The notes beneath the pieces are model-generated. The model made no database searches, was not told the origin of the DNA, and worked only from the letters and a program-made list of their open reading frames with translations. Both the position numbers and the translations under genes were made by a program. Positions 16,164 through 24,153 of a stretch of DNA of 40,924 nucleotides are shown one piece after another. The stretch is from Sulfurovum sp. (GTDB taxonomy: Bacteria; Campylobacterota; Campylobacteria; Campylobacterales; Sulfurovaceae): positions 1 to 40,924 of the forward strand of contig JALXCZ010000045.1 of assembly GCA_026990595.1 (NCBI GenBank). The letters run 5' to 3'. Position 1 is the stretch's first letter. The number at the start of each line of letters is the position of its first letter.

Positions 16164-17502
16164 TAATGCAAAAGCCTTTGGACTCTGGAGTGCGGTCTTT
16201 TTAGGCATTGGTTCCATGGTCGGGGCAGGAATTTTTGTCCTTTTGGGTGAAGCAGGAGCAATAGCAGGCAATCTGGTATGGATCTCTTTTGTATTAGGTG
16301 GGATCATTGCATTGCTCAGTGGTTACTCTTTGGCAAAATTGGCAACTGCATACCCAAGCCGTGGAGGTATAGTAGAATATTTGGTTCAGTGTTATGATGA
16401 GGGGATCTTTTCAGGTTCACTTTCCGTACTCTTTTATCTCTCTGCTATGGTTGCCATAGCGATGGTAGCTAAGACTTTTGGTACCTATGCTGCAATGATG
16501 AGCGTAGGAGTAAATAGTCCCCTTTGGGCAAACAGTTATGCCGTAGGAGTTCTACTTCTTTTTATGGTTATCAATCTTGCAGGAAGCTCTCTCATTGCCA
16601 AAAGTGAAAATATTATTGTGATCATCAAGCTAACTATTATCATACTCTTTACGGTTGTTGTATCTTTTTATATCAATCCGGCACTGCTTTCTCTTAAAGA
16701 TGCCCCGCCTGTGATGAATGTCTTTTCTTCTGTAGCACTTACGTTTTTTGCTTTTGAAGGTTTTCGTGTCATTACCAATACCGCAGAAGATATGGAAGAT
16801 CCAGGGAAATTGATGTTAAAATCTATGACAGTAGCGATATTGTTTGTAATGATTCTATATGTTGCTGTTACTTTTGCGGTATTTGGAAACTTGACGTTAC
16901 CCCAAATTATAAAAGCACAGGATTATGCACTGGCAGAAGCAGCCAAGCCTGTTTTTGGACACATAGGTTTTACTGTCATGGCAGTAGCCGCGCTCATTTC
17001 AACAGCATCATCTATCAATGCCAATCTCTATGCGGTAACCAATGTTACCTACCAGATGGCAAAGAACGGTGAACTTCCAAAGGTCTATGAACGTAATGTC
17101 TGGCACAGTAGTGAAGGGCTTGTTGTAAGTACCGTTATCTTAATAGCCTTTGTGCTTTTTTTTGACCTGACAGAAATAGCTGCTATTGGATCTATCTCTA
17201 TTTTATTTATTCATGCTTTGGTACACATAGGACATTTGCTTAAAATCAAAAAAACAAAAGCATCTAAATTTTTAGTCATCTTGGCAATTATTACTATTAC
17301 ACTGGCAATTATTTTGGCATTACAATATACTTCAAAACATATACCTGATGTAGGATATTTTATTGCCGGAGGTTTTGTATTGGCTTTTATTATTGAGATA
17401 GGACTTCGTTTATTAACCAACAGAGTCGTTACGAAGCAAACAAATAAAAATCTACTTAAAAATGTAGAAAATGAAATGAAAAAAATTATAGGAGAAAAAT
17501 AA
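16156..17502 (+). CDS. APC-family amino acid permease, copy 1
   Basis: This is a 448-residue transporter with about twelve helices. The N-terminal GSMVGAGIFVLLGEAG block binds the substrate alpha-amino/carboxyl groups in the APC superfamily, and FEGFRVITNTAEDMEDP is the usual TM6 to loop signature. Substrate specificity cannot be read from sequence. Given the HdeD neighbour, an amino-acid antiporter aiding pH homeostasis is one possibility. It overlaps HdeD by 8 nt and the next small gene by one base (TAATG). A second APC permease in the window (26699) is clearly related. Confidence 0.88.
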   Translation: MNNNAKAFGLWSAVFLGIGSMVGAGIFVLLGEAGAIAGNLVWISFVLGGIIALLSGYSLAKLATAYPSRGGIVEYLVQCYDEGIFSGSLSVLFYLSAMVAIAMVAKTFGTYAAMMSVGVNSPLWANSYAVGVLLLFMVINLAGSSLIAKSENIIVIIKLTIIILFTVVVSFYINPALLSLKDAPPVMNVFSSVALTFFAFEGFRVITNTAEDMEDPGKLMLKSMTVAILFVMILYVAVTFAVFGNLTLPQIIKAQDYALAEAAKPVFGHIGFTVMAVAALISTASSINANLYAVTNVTYQMAKNGELPKVYERNVWHSSEGLVVSTVILIAFVLFFDLTEIAAIGSISILFIHALVHIGHLLKIKKTKASKFLVILAIITITLAIILALQYTSKHIPDVGYFIAGGFVLAFIIEIGLRLLTNRVVTKQTNKNLLKNVENEMKKIIGEK

Positions 17503-17684
17503 TGGAAAATGAAGAAAAAAGAATTGTAATCAAGGGGATTGACATTCCTTTTATGGATTTAGTGGTATTATTGGTCAAATTGGCTTTTGCCTCCATTCCG
17601 GCAATGATCGTTATATTTGCAGTGTTTGGTATTTTATCAGCACTCTTTGGTGGTGTATTTAATATGTTTATGTTTAGAATTTAA
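17502..17684 (+). CDS. Small membrane protein (60 aa)
   Basis: This 60-residue protein has a charged N-terminus (MENEEKR) and a long hydrophobic stretch (about residues 19-57), enough for one long or two short helices, with a Gly-rich turn FGILSALFGG. It starts at the TAATG overlap with the APC permease stop, with an AGGAG site just upstream, so translation is coupled and the gene is real. It may be an accessory subunit of the permease or of the EI24 protein downstream; no family is recognised. Confidence 0.65.
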   Translation: MENEEKRIVIKGIDIPFMDLVVLLVKLAFASIPAMIVIFAVFGILSALFGGVFNMFMFRI

Positions 17685-17711
17685 TTTGGTAGAGAGAGGT
17701 AGGAAAAACAG

Positions 17712-18638
17712 ATGAAAAATACAATACAGGCAATCCTTTTTGGATTTAAAGAGCTCTTAAGTTGGAACACAATGAAGTATGCCCTCATAAGCGGATTTCT
17801 TGTAACTCTTTTATGGGTAGGTATAGGGACGATGCTGTGGGAAACCCTCATAGGACTCAGTAGTCATATACTGGAGATGGTTCCTTTTTCCATGGTACGT
17901 TCAAACGGTGCATGGATGCTCTCTTCTTTTCTGTGGCTTCAGTTGGTACTGCTCACTTTTGCTCTAATATTTGCTTTTTTCGGTAATATTATTTTACGTA
18001 GTGTCTCTAAAGAGAAATATACTTCTTTCTCTTTACTTGTGATTGCAGGAAGTGCTATTTTTTGGGGGATAGTCTGGATATTTGAGGGTGGGTACATCTA
18101 TCAGCAGTTCCTTAAACTTCTGACTTGGCTTCCATTTGAGACAGTAGAGAAGGGGATCGCATTTCTTATAGGTTTCTACCTTATCTACAATGCTATTGTA
18201 GTTACGATGGTGTTTGTCACGAGTTTGTTCAGTGAACCACTGATCACTACAGTGGAAAAACACCATTTTAAGGGAGATGAAGTACGCAGAGACCATGTTT
18301 TCAGTTCTGTAGGCTATACGCTAAAAGACAGTATCATTTTTATTGTTGCCTCGCTACTCGCTTTTCCTTTACTTTTTATTCCAGTACTAAACATACTCGT
18401 ACAGGTTGCATTATGGATGTGGCTGATTAAAGATACCATGAGTTACGATGCCGCTGCTTTGACTTATGAAAAGGTTAAAAAAGAAGAAATTAAAAAACAT
18501 CGGTTCGCACTGTGGAACATCAGTTTTGTTACCGCACTGTTCAACTTTGTACCCCTACTCAATCTTTTTGGTCCCTATTTTGGTGAGATTGCAATGTTTC
18601 ACTATTTTAAAGCAGGAACAAAAAATGAAAAGAATTAA
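17712..18638 (+). CDS. EI24 domain-containing (CysZ-like) membrane protein
   Basis: This 308-residue protein has about six membrane helices and the EI24-family pattern: an N-terminal GFKELL helix, SEPLITTVEKHHF in the middle cytoplasmic loop, and KDSIIFIVASLLAFPLLFIP near the end. The family includes the sulfate permease CysZ, but this protein has no sulfur-assimilation neighbours. It lies inside the stress operon with MarC directly after it (no gap), so a role in envelope homeostasis is equally possible. Confidence 0.8.
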   Translation: MKNTIQAILFGFKELLSWNTMKYALISGFLVTLLWVGIGTMLWETLIGLSSHILEMVPFSMVRSNGAWMLSSFLWLQLVLLTFALIFAFFGNIILRSVSKEKYTSFSLLVIAGSAIFWGIVWIFEGGYIYQQFLKLLTWLPFETVEKGIAFLIGFYLIYNAIVVTMVFVTSLFSEPLITTVEKHHFKGDEVRRDHVFSSVGYTLKDSIIFIVASLLAFPLLFIPVLNILVQVALWMWLIKDTMSYDAAALTYEKVKKEEIKKHRFALWNISFVTALFNFVPLLNLFGPYFGEIAMFHYFKAGTKNEKN

Positions 18639-19295
18639 GTGATCAAGATGTTACTGACACCTTATATTTCGCTACTTATGCATGATACGATAGCACTCAT
18701 CACAATACTGAACCCTTTAGCGGCTGCAAGCATTATGATCTCTCTCATCGGGAGCGAAGCAACGTCTTTAACGGTACGCCCCATAGCATTTAAAACAACA
18801 TTGGCAATCATTATTGCAGGGCTTGTTACACTCTATTCTGGTGAATATATTTTTAAGTTTTTTGGTATCAATGTGATGTCCATTAAAGTTATTGGTGGAA
18901 TTTTATTGATGATGATTGCTATCAATATGGCATCAGGAAACTCGAGTAAATCAAGACATACACCTAAAGAACATGAAGAGGCAGAAGAGAGTGAAGATAT
19001 ATCAATTGTTCCTTTGGGTATTCCTATTTTATTTGGACCAGGAGTCATCGCTACTATCATTGTTTTAAACAATACAGCTATGAAAACACTTTCCCTGCTA
19101 GATAGTTATATAATAGTCAGTCTATCAATTCTTCTTTCCAGCATTACAACCTATTTTATCTTGGTAAATGCCACGTATATTAATCGTATTTTAGGTGTCA
19201 CCGGGATGAAGATACTGACACGTATTATGGGACTTGTCGTAGGAGCGATTGCTGCACAATTTATGGTTTCAGGTATTAAGGGGTTATGGGGATGA
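18639..19295 (+). CDS. MarC family (UPF0056) membrane protein
   Basis: This 218-residue protein has six predicted helices. The opening region with LITILNPLAAASIMISL (the NP motif is conserved) and the second-half repeat PLGIPILFGPGVIATIIV identify MarC. Despite the old name it is not an established antibiotic exporter, and the function is unsettled. I use the GTG at 18639 directly after the EI24 stop; an ATG at 18648 is an alternative. The last codons overlap the MscS start (ATGA). Confidence 0.88.
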   Translation: MIKMLLTPYISLLMHDTIALITILNPLAAASIMISLIGSEATSLTVRPIAFKTTLAIIIAGLVTLYSGEYIFKFFGINVMSIKVIGGILLMMIAINMASGNSSKSRHTPKEHEEAEESEDISIVPLGIPILFGPGVIATIIVLNNTAMKTLSLLDSYIIVSLSILLSSITTYFILVNATYINRILGVTGMKILTRIMGLVVGAIAAQFMVSGIKGLWG

Positions 19296-21136
19296 AAATC
19301 TTCATGAAAATCTTCTTTATTGTATGCTTTAGTGTTGGGATGCTTCAAGCCTATGATCTCAACAGTACCATTATTGATGGTAATACCACTGTCTACAATA
19401 CACTACTTAAAAAAGTGGATAATGAAAAAAATGTAACTTCAGAAATATTACTTGAAAAGTCATTGATTCAGCTTCTTCTTGAAGATGAAAAAAAGAGTTT
19501 AGTGAAAAATGATTTAAACATCACCATGCCTAAAAAGAGTGATGATTATAAAATGATTTTTCAAAACTATCTTGACTTACTAACACGTAGAGACAAGGTA
19601 CAAACCGCATTAGAGCAAAACAAAGAAAAAATAAATACGATAGAAGATGAAATCCAAAAACTAAATAAAAATAGTACAAAAATACTGCCTCTTGAACTTC
19701 AGGATGCCGTATATCATAAGAATATATACCTGTACAAGAAACAAATTACTGCGTATACAAACACCATAAAAAAGATTGAACAAATCGTGATGAATACATT
19801 GGGTCAACTACAAATTGATACTTCTGCCATTAAGAAAAGTATAGAGAAAAGTAAGTTACAAGAAGAGCATATATCCAATAAAATCAATGCTCTTCAAATC
19901 AATAAAGAACAAGCAGATTTACTAGACAATACGAAGGAGTCATTGGCACTTGAAAAGAGCATCAAGAAATTAGATTTAAATCATCAGAAAATTGTTCAAG
20001 ATATTGTCTCTTCCCAATTTCTTCTTTTTACGGCAGCATTAAAAAATAAAGAAAAAGCTGCTTTTACTTTAGAGAATGAGCTATTAAAAGAGGAAGAGTC
20101 ATTAAAGATGCTTTCTTCTGATGTTAGAGACACCTTAACACTTTTACTTCATACGATGGAAAACAAATATCTTGGGACACTTCAGACACTCACTGGATCA
20201 GGAGAAGAAGAGATTAAGACACTGTGGTATAAAGTATGGAACCTTATTGCTCAACCAATATTTAGTATCAACGAAACCCCAATCAGTATTTTTAAACTTT
20301 TTATTACATTACTTATTTTTATAATAGGCTTCATCCTTGGTGCTCTGTATAAAAGAAAAATTAAAAACATGACATCCAATCGGCGTTCATTTACAACTTC
20401 TACACGTACATTGTTGGCAAATATGGGGTATTATCTTATCATTCTTATTGCATTTTTTATTGCTTTGAATGTACTGGGGATTAAGCTTTCTTCTTTGGCC
20501 TTTGTTGCAGGTGCACTTTCTGTGGGTATTGGATTTGGCTTACAAAACATTGTCTCAAACTTTGTATCTGGGCTCATCTTAATGTTTGAACGCAGTATTA
20601 AGATTGGAGATTATATACAATTGGATGATGACCTTCGAGGGTATGTCAGTGACATTCGCATGCGATCTACAACAGTAAGTACCAATGAAAATATTGATGT
20701 CATCATTCCAAATCAGAAGTTGATTGAAAACAATGTGATAAATTGGACAATGAGTGACAATATACGACGGTTTTCCATCCCTTTTGGTGTGGCGTATGGT
20801 ACGGATGCTCATAAAGTGATTGACCTTGTGACAGAGGCAGTACTCCATAGTGAATTAAAAGTAGACATTGTTGAGAATAAACAGCGTCAAACTCGTGTGA
20901 TCATGACTGAAATGGCAGACAGCAGTGTGAACTTTGAACTTCTTGTCTGGGTGAGGGGTGATGAACTACATAAACCAAAACGTACTGCATCGGCATTTTT
21001 AATTGTCATTTATGATGCACTCAATAACAATCATATTGAGATTCCATTTCCTCAACGAGACTTGCATATTCGTACCGTAGAAGATACTTTTACGATAAAA
21101 CAAACAAATAGAGAAAAAGAAAACAATGAAAAATAA
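19292..21136 (+). CDS. MscS-family mechanosensitive channel with long periplasmic domain
   Basis: This 614-residue channel has a signal peptide (about 1-20), a long Lys/Glu-rich coiled-coil periplasmic domain (about 40-310), membrane helices (about 335-430) and the MscS core. The pore helix GALSVGIGFGLQNIVSN and the beta domain MFERSIKIGDYIQLDD are diagnostic. It releases solutes on hypo-osmotic membrane tension. AAGGGG at 19278-19283 is 8 nt from the ATG at 19292 but only 2 nt from the ATG at 19286, so the later start is preferred and overlaps the MarC stop as ATGA. The architecture resembles the larger MscK/YbdG-type channels. Confidence 0.9.
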   Translation: MKIFMKIFFIVCFSVGMLQAYDLNSTIIDGNTTVYNTLLKKVDNEKNVTSEILLEKSLIQLLLEDEKKSLVKNDLNITMPKKSDDYKMIFQNYLDLLTRRDKVQTALEQNKEKINTIEDEIQKLNKNSTKILPLELQDAVYHKNIYLYKKQITAYTNTIKKIEQIVMNTLGQLQIDTSAIKKSIEKSKLQEEHISNKINALQINKEQADLLDNTKESLALEKSIKKLDLNHQKIVQDIVSSQFLLFTAALKNKEKAAFTLENELLKEEESLKMLSSDVRDTLTLLLHTMENKYLGTLQTLTGSGEEEIKTLWYKVWNLIAQPIFSINETPISIFKLFITLLIFIIGFILGALYKRKIKNMTSNRRSFTTSTRTLLANMGYYLIILIAFFIALNVLGIKLSSLAFVAGALSVGIGFGLQNIVSNFVSGLILMFERSIKIGDYIQLDDDLRGYVSDIRMRSTTVSTNENIDVIIPNQKLIENNVINWTMSDNIRRFSIPFGVAYGTDAHKVIDLVTEAVLHSELKVDIVENKQRQTRVIMTEMADSSVNFELLVWVRGDELHKPKRTASAFLIVIYDALNNNHIEIPFPQRDLHIRTVEDTFTIKQTNREKENNEK

Positions 21137-21521
21137 TTCTAAAACTCCCATAGACCCTAAAGATTTAATGGCAGTGGAACGGGCAACGACTTCACTGATA
21201 GGTACTGCTATTTCTCTCATTATTTTAGGATTTGTTGTTGAAAAGTTTGAACTTTTTCTTCACCTTATTGAGATTGAATTAAAAGGTAAAGCCGGGAGTA
21301 GTTTACCACAGTTAGCACATGCATATTTTTATAACTATATTGGTATAGCTATTGTCAGTGCAGGTATTATTCTTGCATTATATACCTATCGTTACTATAC
21401 AAAATGGATTCAACATTTACAAAAAGGTCAGCTTGATACCGATAAAAATATCTACTTTATTTTATCAATGTTTGTAGCCTTTATAGGTGGATTACTTCTG
21501 GCTAGTATGATTCTTATATAA
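21126..21521 (+). CDS. DUF202 (YidH-like) membrane protein
   Basis: This 131-residue protein has three predicted helices. VERATTSLIGTAISLIILGF (about residues 18-37) corresponds to the conserved ERTxLAWxRTxLALxxxG helix of DUF202. The central loop is amphipathic and the last helix ends the protein. Function is unknown; the family is often linked to stress or phosphate-responsive membrane complexes. The ATG lies inside the MscS stop region (11-nt overlap), so it belongs to the operon. About 50 nt separate it from the second cls. Confidence 0.75.
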   Translation: MKNNSKTPIDPKDLMAVERATTSLIGTAISLIILGFVVEKFELFLHLIEIELKGKAGSSLPQLAHAYFYNYIGIAIVSAGIILALYTYRYYTKWIQHLQKGQLDTDKNIYFILSMFVAFIGGLLLASMILI

Positions 21522-21560
21522 AAAGTTTTGATACTAAAATAAACAATTATCAAAAGTAAA

Positions 21561-21574
21561 AGGAATATTTCATA
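21561..21574 (+). promoter_or_regulatory. Shine-Dalgarno plus ATA initiation codon of cls (copy 2)
   Basis: AGGA (21561-21564) is followed by seven bases and ATA at 21572. The frame opens only after a TAA at 21557-21559, and the four codons between are not standard starts. The first conventional start, TTG at 21647, would delete the first membrane helix. Confidence 0.7.
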
Positions 21575-22978
21575 GACATTACATTTTTTGATATTATAAT
21601 AAACTATCTGTTTGTTGTTTTTGGTGGTATTCTACTTTTTCTTGCATTGGGACATATCCTTTATCAAAAACGCTCATCATCCGGAATGCTCTCATGGATT
21701 CTAGCTATTATCCTGCTGCCTCATATTGCAGTTCCACTTTATTTTTTTATAGGTATACGTAAACGCCGCTTGAGTGCAGATAAACGATATATTGCATTCA
21801 GCAGAATGGATGAGTATACCCAATATGAGATTGAACCCTCTGAATATCCACTGACACGTTTACTTGAGAAAAATGGTATTCCTCCTCCTACGAAAGCAAA
21901 TACCTTTGAACTAATCACTAAGTCTTCAGTTGCCTACGAACGTATAATGTATGAGATAGAAAATGCGCAAGAAAGCATTGATATCTGTACCTATGTATTC
22001 AAATTTGACATAATGACAGACTCTCTATTGGATGCATTGAGAAAAAAAGCTTCAGAAGGAGTAAGAGTGCGCATACTTATTGATCTGGTAGGTTCTCTAA
22101 GTGTAGCTTTCGATAAAAAACGATTTTCTCAGCTAAAAAAGGAAGGAGGAGAAGTAGTTTTTTTTCGACCTTTTACCCTTAAACCTTTTCAAAATTATAT
22201 CAATCTCAGAAATCACAGGAAAATATATCTTTTTGACCAAAAACGTCTCTTAAGCGGTGGAATGAATTTAAGTAATGAATATATGGGACAGGAAGATGGA
22301 AGCAAGCGCTGGAAAGATCTGCTTTACTTTATGCAGGGACCTGCGGTGCATCACTTTTACTCCATTTTTTATAATGATTGGATATATGCCACAGGTAAAA
22401 AGATAAAAATTGATTTTATCGAACCTCAATATCATCATGGAACAGATATCGTACAGGTAATACCTTCGGGTCCGGATCTTTCTATAGATGCACTTTATCA
22501 AACACTGATTGATCTTATCTGCTCGGCCAAAGTACGTATCTGGATCGTAACACCGTATTTCGTTCCTAACGACACCCTGATGGAGGCATTAGTGATGGCA
22601 AGTAACAAGGGGGTTGATGTGAAACTACTCACACCCAAAAAATCTAATCATCTTTTAGCAGATATGGGAAGAAGTCCTTATATGAGAGATTTGGAAGAAG
22701 CAGGGGTTGATGTAATTTTATATAAAGGGAATATGCTACATGCAAAAACCATACTTTTTGATTCCAATGTTTGTATGGTTGGGTCAGCTAACTTTGACAA
22801 TCGAAGTCTTTTTCTTAATTATGAAGTAGTTAGTTTTATTTATTCATCCAAGCACACCCAAATACTTGAATCATGGATAAAAGATCTAATCCAGTACTCA
22901 ACAAGAGGTCTTGATAAACCATCAAAAATACGTGAAGCCACTGAAAATATCATGAAGATATTTGCTTCCATACTCTAA
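21572..22978 (+). CDS. cls: Cardiolipin synthase (PLD superfamily), copy 2, probable ATA start
   Basis: From ATA the protein is 468 residues and aligns along its full length with copy 1 at 3090. It has two N-terminal membrane helices, the HILYQKR linker, HKD motif NHRKIYLFDQ in domain 1, and HAKTILFDS with GSANFDNRS in domain 2. It makes cardiolipin in the inner membrane. It closes the envelope-stress operon, and a hairpin terminator (22970-22990) covers its stop codon. Having one cls next to a nuclease and one in a stress operon suggests separate housekeeping and stress roles, as for the multiple Cls enzymes of E. coli. The copies have drifted in codon use, copy 2 being more AT-rich. Confidence 0.9.
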   Translation: MDITFFDIIINYLFVVFGGILLFLALGHILYQKRSSSGMLSWILAIILLPHIAVPLYFFIGIRKRRLSADKRYIAFSRMDEYTQYEIEPSEYPLTRLLEKNGIPPPTKANTFELITKSSVAYERIMYEIENAQESIDICTYVFKFDIMTDSLLDALRKKASEGVRVRILIDLVGSLSVAFDKKRFSQLKKEGGEVVFFRPFTLKPFQNYINLRNHRKIYLFDQKRLLSGGMNLSNEYMGQEDGSKRWKDLLYFMQGPAVHHFYSIFYNDWIYATGKKIKIDFIEPQYHHGTDIVQVIPSGPDLSIDALYQTLIDLICSAKVRIWIVTPYFVPNDTLMEALVMASNKGVDVKLLTPKKSNHLLADMGRSPYMRDLEEAGVDVILYKGNMLHAKTILFDSNVCMVGSANFDNRSLFLNYEVVSFIYSSKHTQILESWIKDLIQYSTRGLDKPSKIREATENIMKIFASIL

Positions 22979-22990
22979 AAGAGTATCTTT
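22970..22990 (+). terminator. Hairpin terminator after cls copy 2
   Basis: ATACTC (22970-22975), a 5-nt loop containing the stop codon, and GAGTAT (22981-22986) form a 6-bp stem followed by the pyrimidine tract CTTTCTTTCT. This is consistent with a weak intrinsic terminator for the stress operon. Confidence 0.5.
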
Positions 22991-23025
22991 CTTTCTCGTT
23001 AAGCTAAAGTAAATTTATTGAAGAG

Positions 23026-23060
23026 TATAATTATCAAAAGATAAAAAATATCTTTTGATA
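23026..23060 (+). promoter_or_regulatory. -10 element and perfect 12-bp inverted repeat before the peroxiredoxin gene
   Basis: TATAAT (23026-23031) is followed immediately by TATCAAAAGATA (23032-23043), a 5-A loop and TATCTTTTGATA (23049-23060). The palindrome covers the expected transcription start and ends about 10 nt before the Shine-Dalgarno. It could be a repressor operator or a 5'-end mRNA hairpin. Confidence 0.6.
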
Positions 23061-23082
23061 TCCTACTATTTAAGGAAAAATA

Positions 23083-23787
23083 ATGGCTTGCGATACAAAA
23101 CAAACAGTCAAAGAAAACAAAGAGGTCGTTTCAAAAGAAACTGATACAATAAACACACAAAAGGAAAATAATATGAGCTCAACATTAGTCATGCAAAAAG
23201 CACCGGAATTTACTATGGAAGCGTATAACGCTAAAACAGGTCACTATACAACAGTAACAAGTACTGATTATGAGGGAAAATGGCATGTAGTCTGTTTCTA
23301 TCCTGCCGACTTTACTTTTGTATGTCCTACTGAAATTGCAGCGATGAATGCAAAATATGATGAGTTTCAAGCGATGGGAGTAGATATATTAGCCGTTTCA
23401 ACAGATACAAAATTCTCTCATAAAAGATTTGTAGAGACTGAACCACTTTTAAAAGATCTTAAACTAACTATTGGTGCTGATGGGACGAAAGAAGTAAGCC
23501 GTGCCTTTGGTGTACTTCTTGAAGATGAGGGAATCGCACTTCGTGGAAGATTTCTTATTAATCCCGAAGGTGTTGTTGTAGCACAGGAAGTACAGGCTCC
23601 TTCAGTAGGAAGAAATGTCAATGAATTCCTCCGACAAGTAGAAGCATGGCAACATGCTACAAAAACAGGTGAAGTTTGCCCTGCAGGATGGAGACCGGGT
23701 AAAAAAACACTGCCGGTAAATACCGATGTAGAGCAAATGACTGGTAGAGTTGGTGACTATATCACTATTGAAGAGATCTTGTCATAA
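23083..23787 (+). CDS. Typical 2-Cys peroxiredoxin (AhpC/Prx1 type) with N-terminal extension
   Basis: This enzyme reduces H2O2 and alkyl hydroperoxides through the peroxidatic Cys81 in DFTFVCPTE and the resolving Cys199 in GEVCPAGW. From the first ATG it has 234 residues. The first 30 are hydrophilic, contain one extra Cys (residue 3) and are not part of the peroxiredoxin fold. A second ATG at 23173 has its own AAGGA site and would give a standard-length protein with the peroxidatic Cys at 51, exactly the usual position. Either start, or both, may be used. It has its own promoter (TATAAT 23026) and terminator. Confidence 0.92.
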   Translation: MACDTKQTVKENKEVVSKETDTINTQKENNMSSTLVMQKAPEFTMEAYNAKTGHYTTVTSTDYEGKWHVVCFYPADFTFVCPTEIAAMNAKYDEFQAMGVDILAVSTDTKFSHKRFVETEPLLKDLKLTIGADGTKEVSRAFGVLLEDEGIALRGRFLINPEGVVVAQEVQAPSVGRNVNEFLRQVEAWQHATKTGEVCPAGWRPGKKTLPVNTDVEQMTGRVGDYITIEEILS

Positions 23788-23807
23788 AGATCTCTTGTCC
23801 CTTTTTT
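23771..23807 (+). terminator. Intrinsic terminator of the peroxiredoxin gene
   Basis: AAGAGATCTT (23771-23780) and its perfect inverted copy (23787-23796) make a 10-bp stem with a 6-nt loop overlapping the stop codon. GTCCC and six T residues (23802-23807) follow. Confidence 0.75.
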
Positions 23808-24078
23808 AACGTTTCAACGCTTTTATCCACGACTGCATCCAGGCATTGACCTCCGGTCGTGGTGTCTCTAGAAATTCTAGAATAAAACTCTCTTTTGTTT
23901 CACATATTGCAATAGACTTTGGACGAAATGCAAGTATTTCTATATTTTTGATGGTATGTCCAAAGCAAAACAGCAAATTTTTAGCATCTAAAATACTTTC
24001 TAAAATTTCTCCATTTAACTCTTTAGTATGTTTGTAGTGAGCATCTATTTCGAGATTTGGACTAAATGATGAATATAA
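23806..24078 (-). CDS. Uncharacterised ORF without a standard start codon
   Basis: An open frame of 90 codons (after a TAA at 24081-24079) encodes a protein-like sequence with LLFCFGHTIKNIEIL, FRPKSIAICETKESF and a C-terminal NAWMQSWIKALKR. There is no ATG, GTG or TTG until close to the end, and no Shine-Dalgarno is visible. It may be a truncated or decayed gene, or another gene with a non-canonical start (an ATA occurs at 24048). The composition and compact hydrophobic pattern look coding. It fills the gap between the convergent peroxiredoxin gene and the divergent protoglobin gene. No family is recognised. Confidence 0.35.
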   Translation of the reverse strand, partial: LYSSFSPNLEIDAHYKHTKELNGEILESILDAKNLLFCFGHTIKNIEILAFRPKSIAICETKESFILEFLETPRPEVNAWMQSWIKALKR

Positions 24079-24109
24079 TTAAGCTTATTGTGATATTGTA
24101 AAATTTGGT

Positions 24110-24115
24110 TATACT
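24110..24115 (+). promoter_or_regulatory. -10 element of the protoglobin-PsiE gene
   Basis: TATACT at 24110-24115 precedes an AAAGGAAAAGAG ribosome-binding region and the ATG at 24154. Confidence 0.4.
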
Positions 24116-24153
24116 GCTTTTTCATTCAATGAAAACTTACAAAAGGAAAAGAG

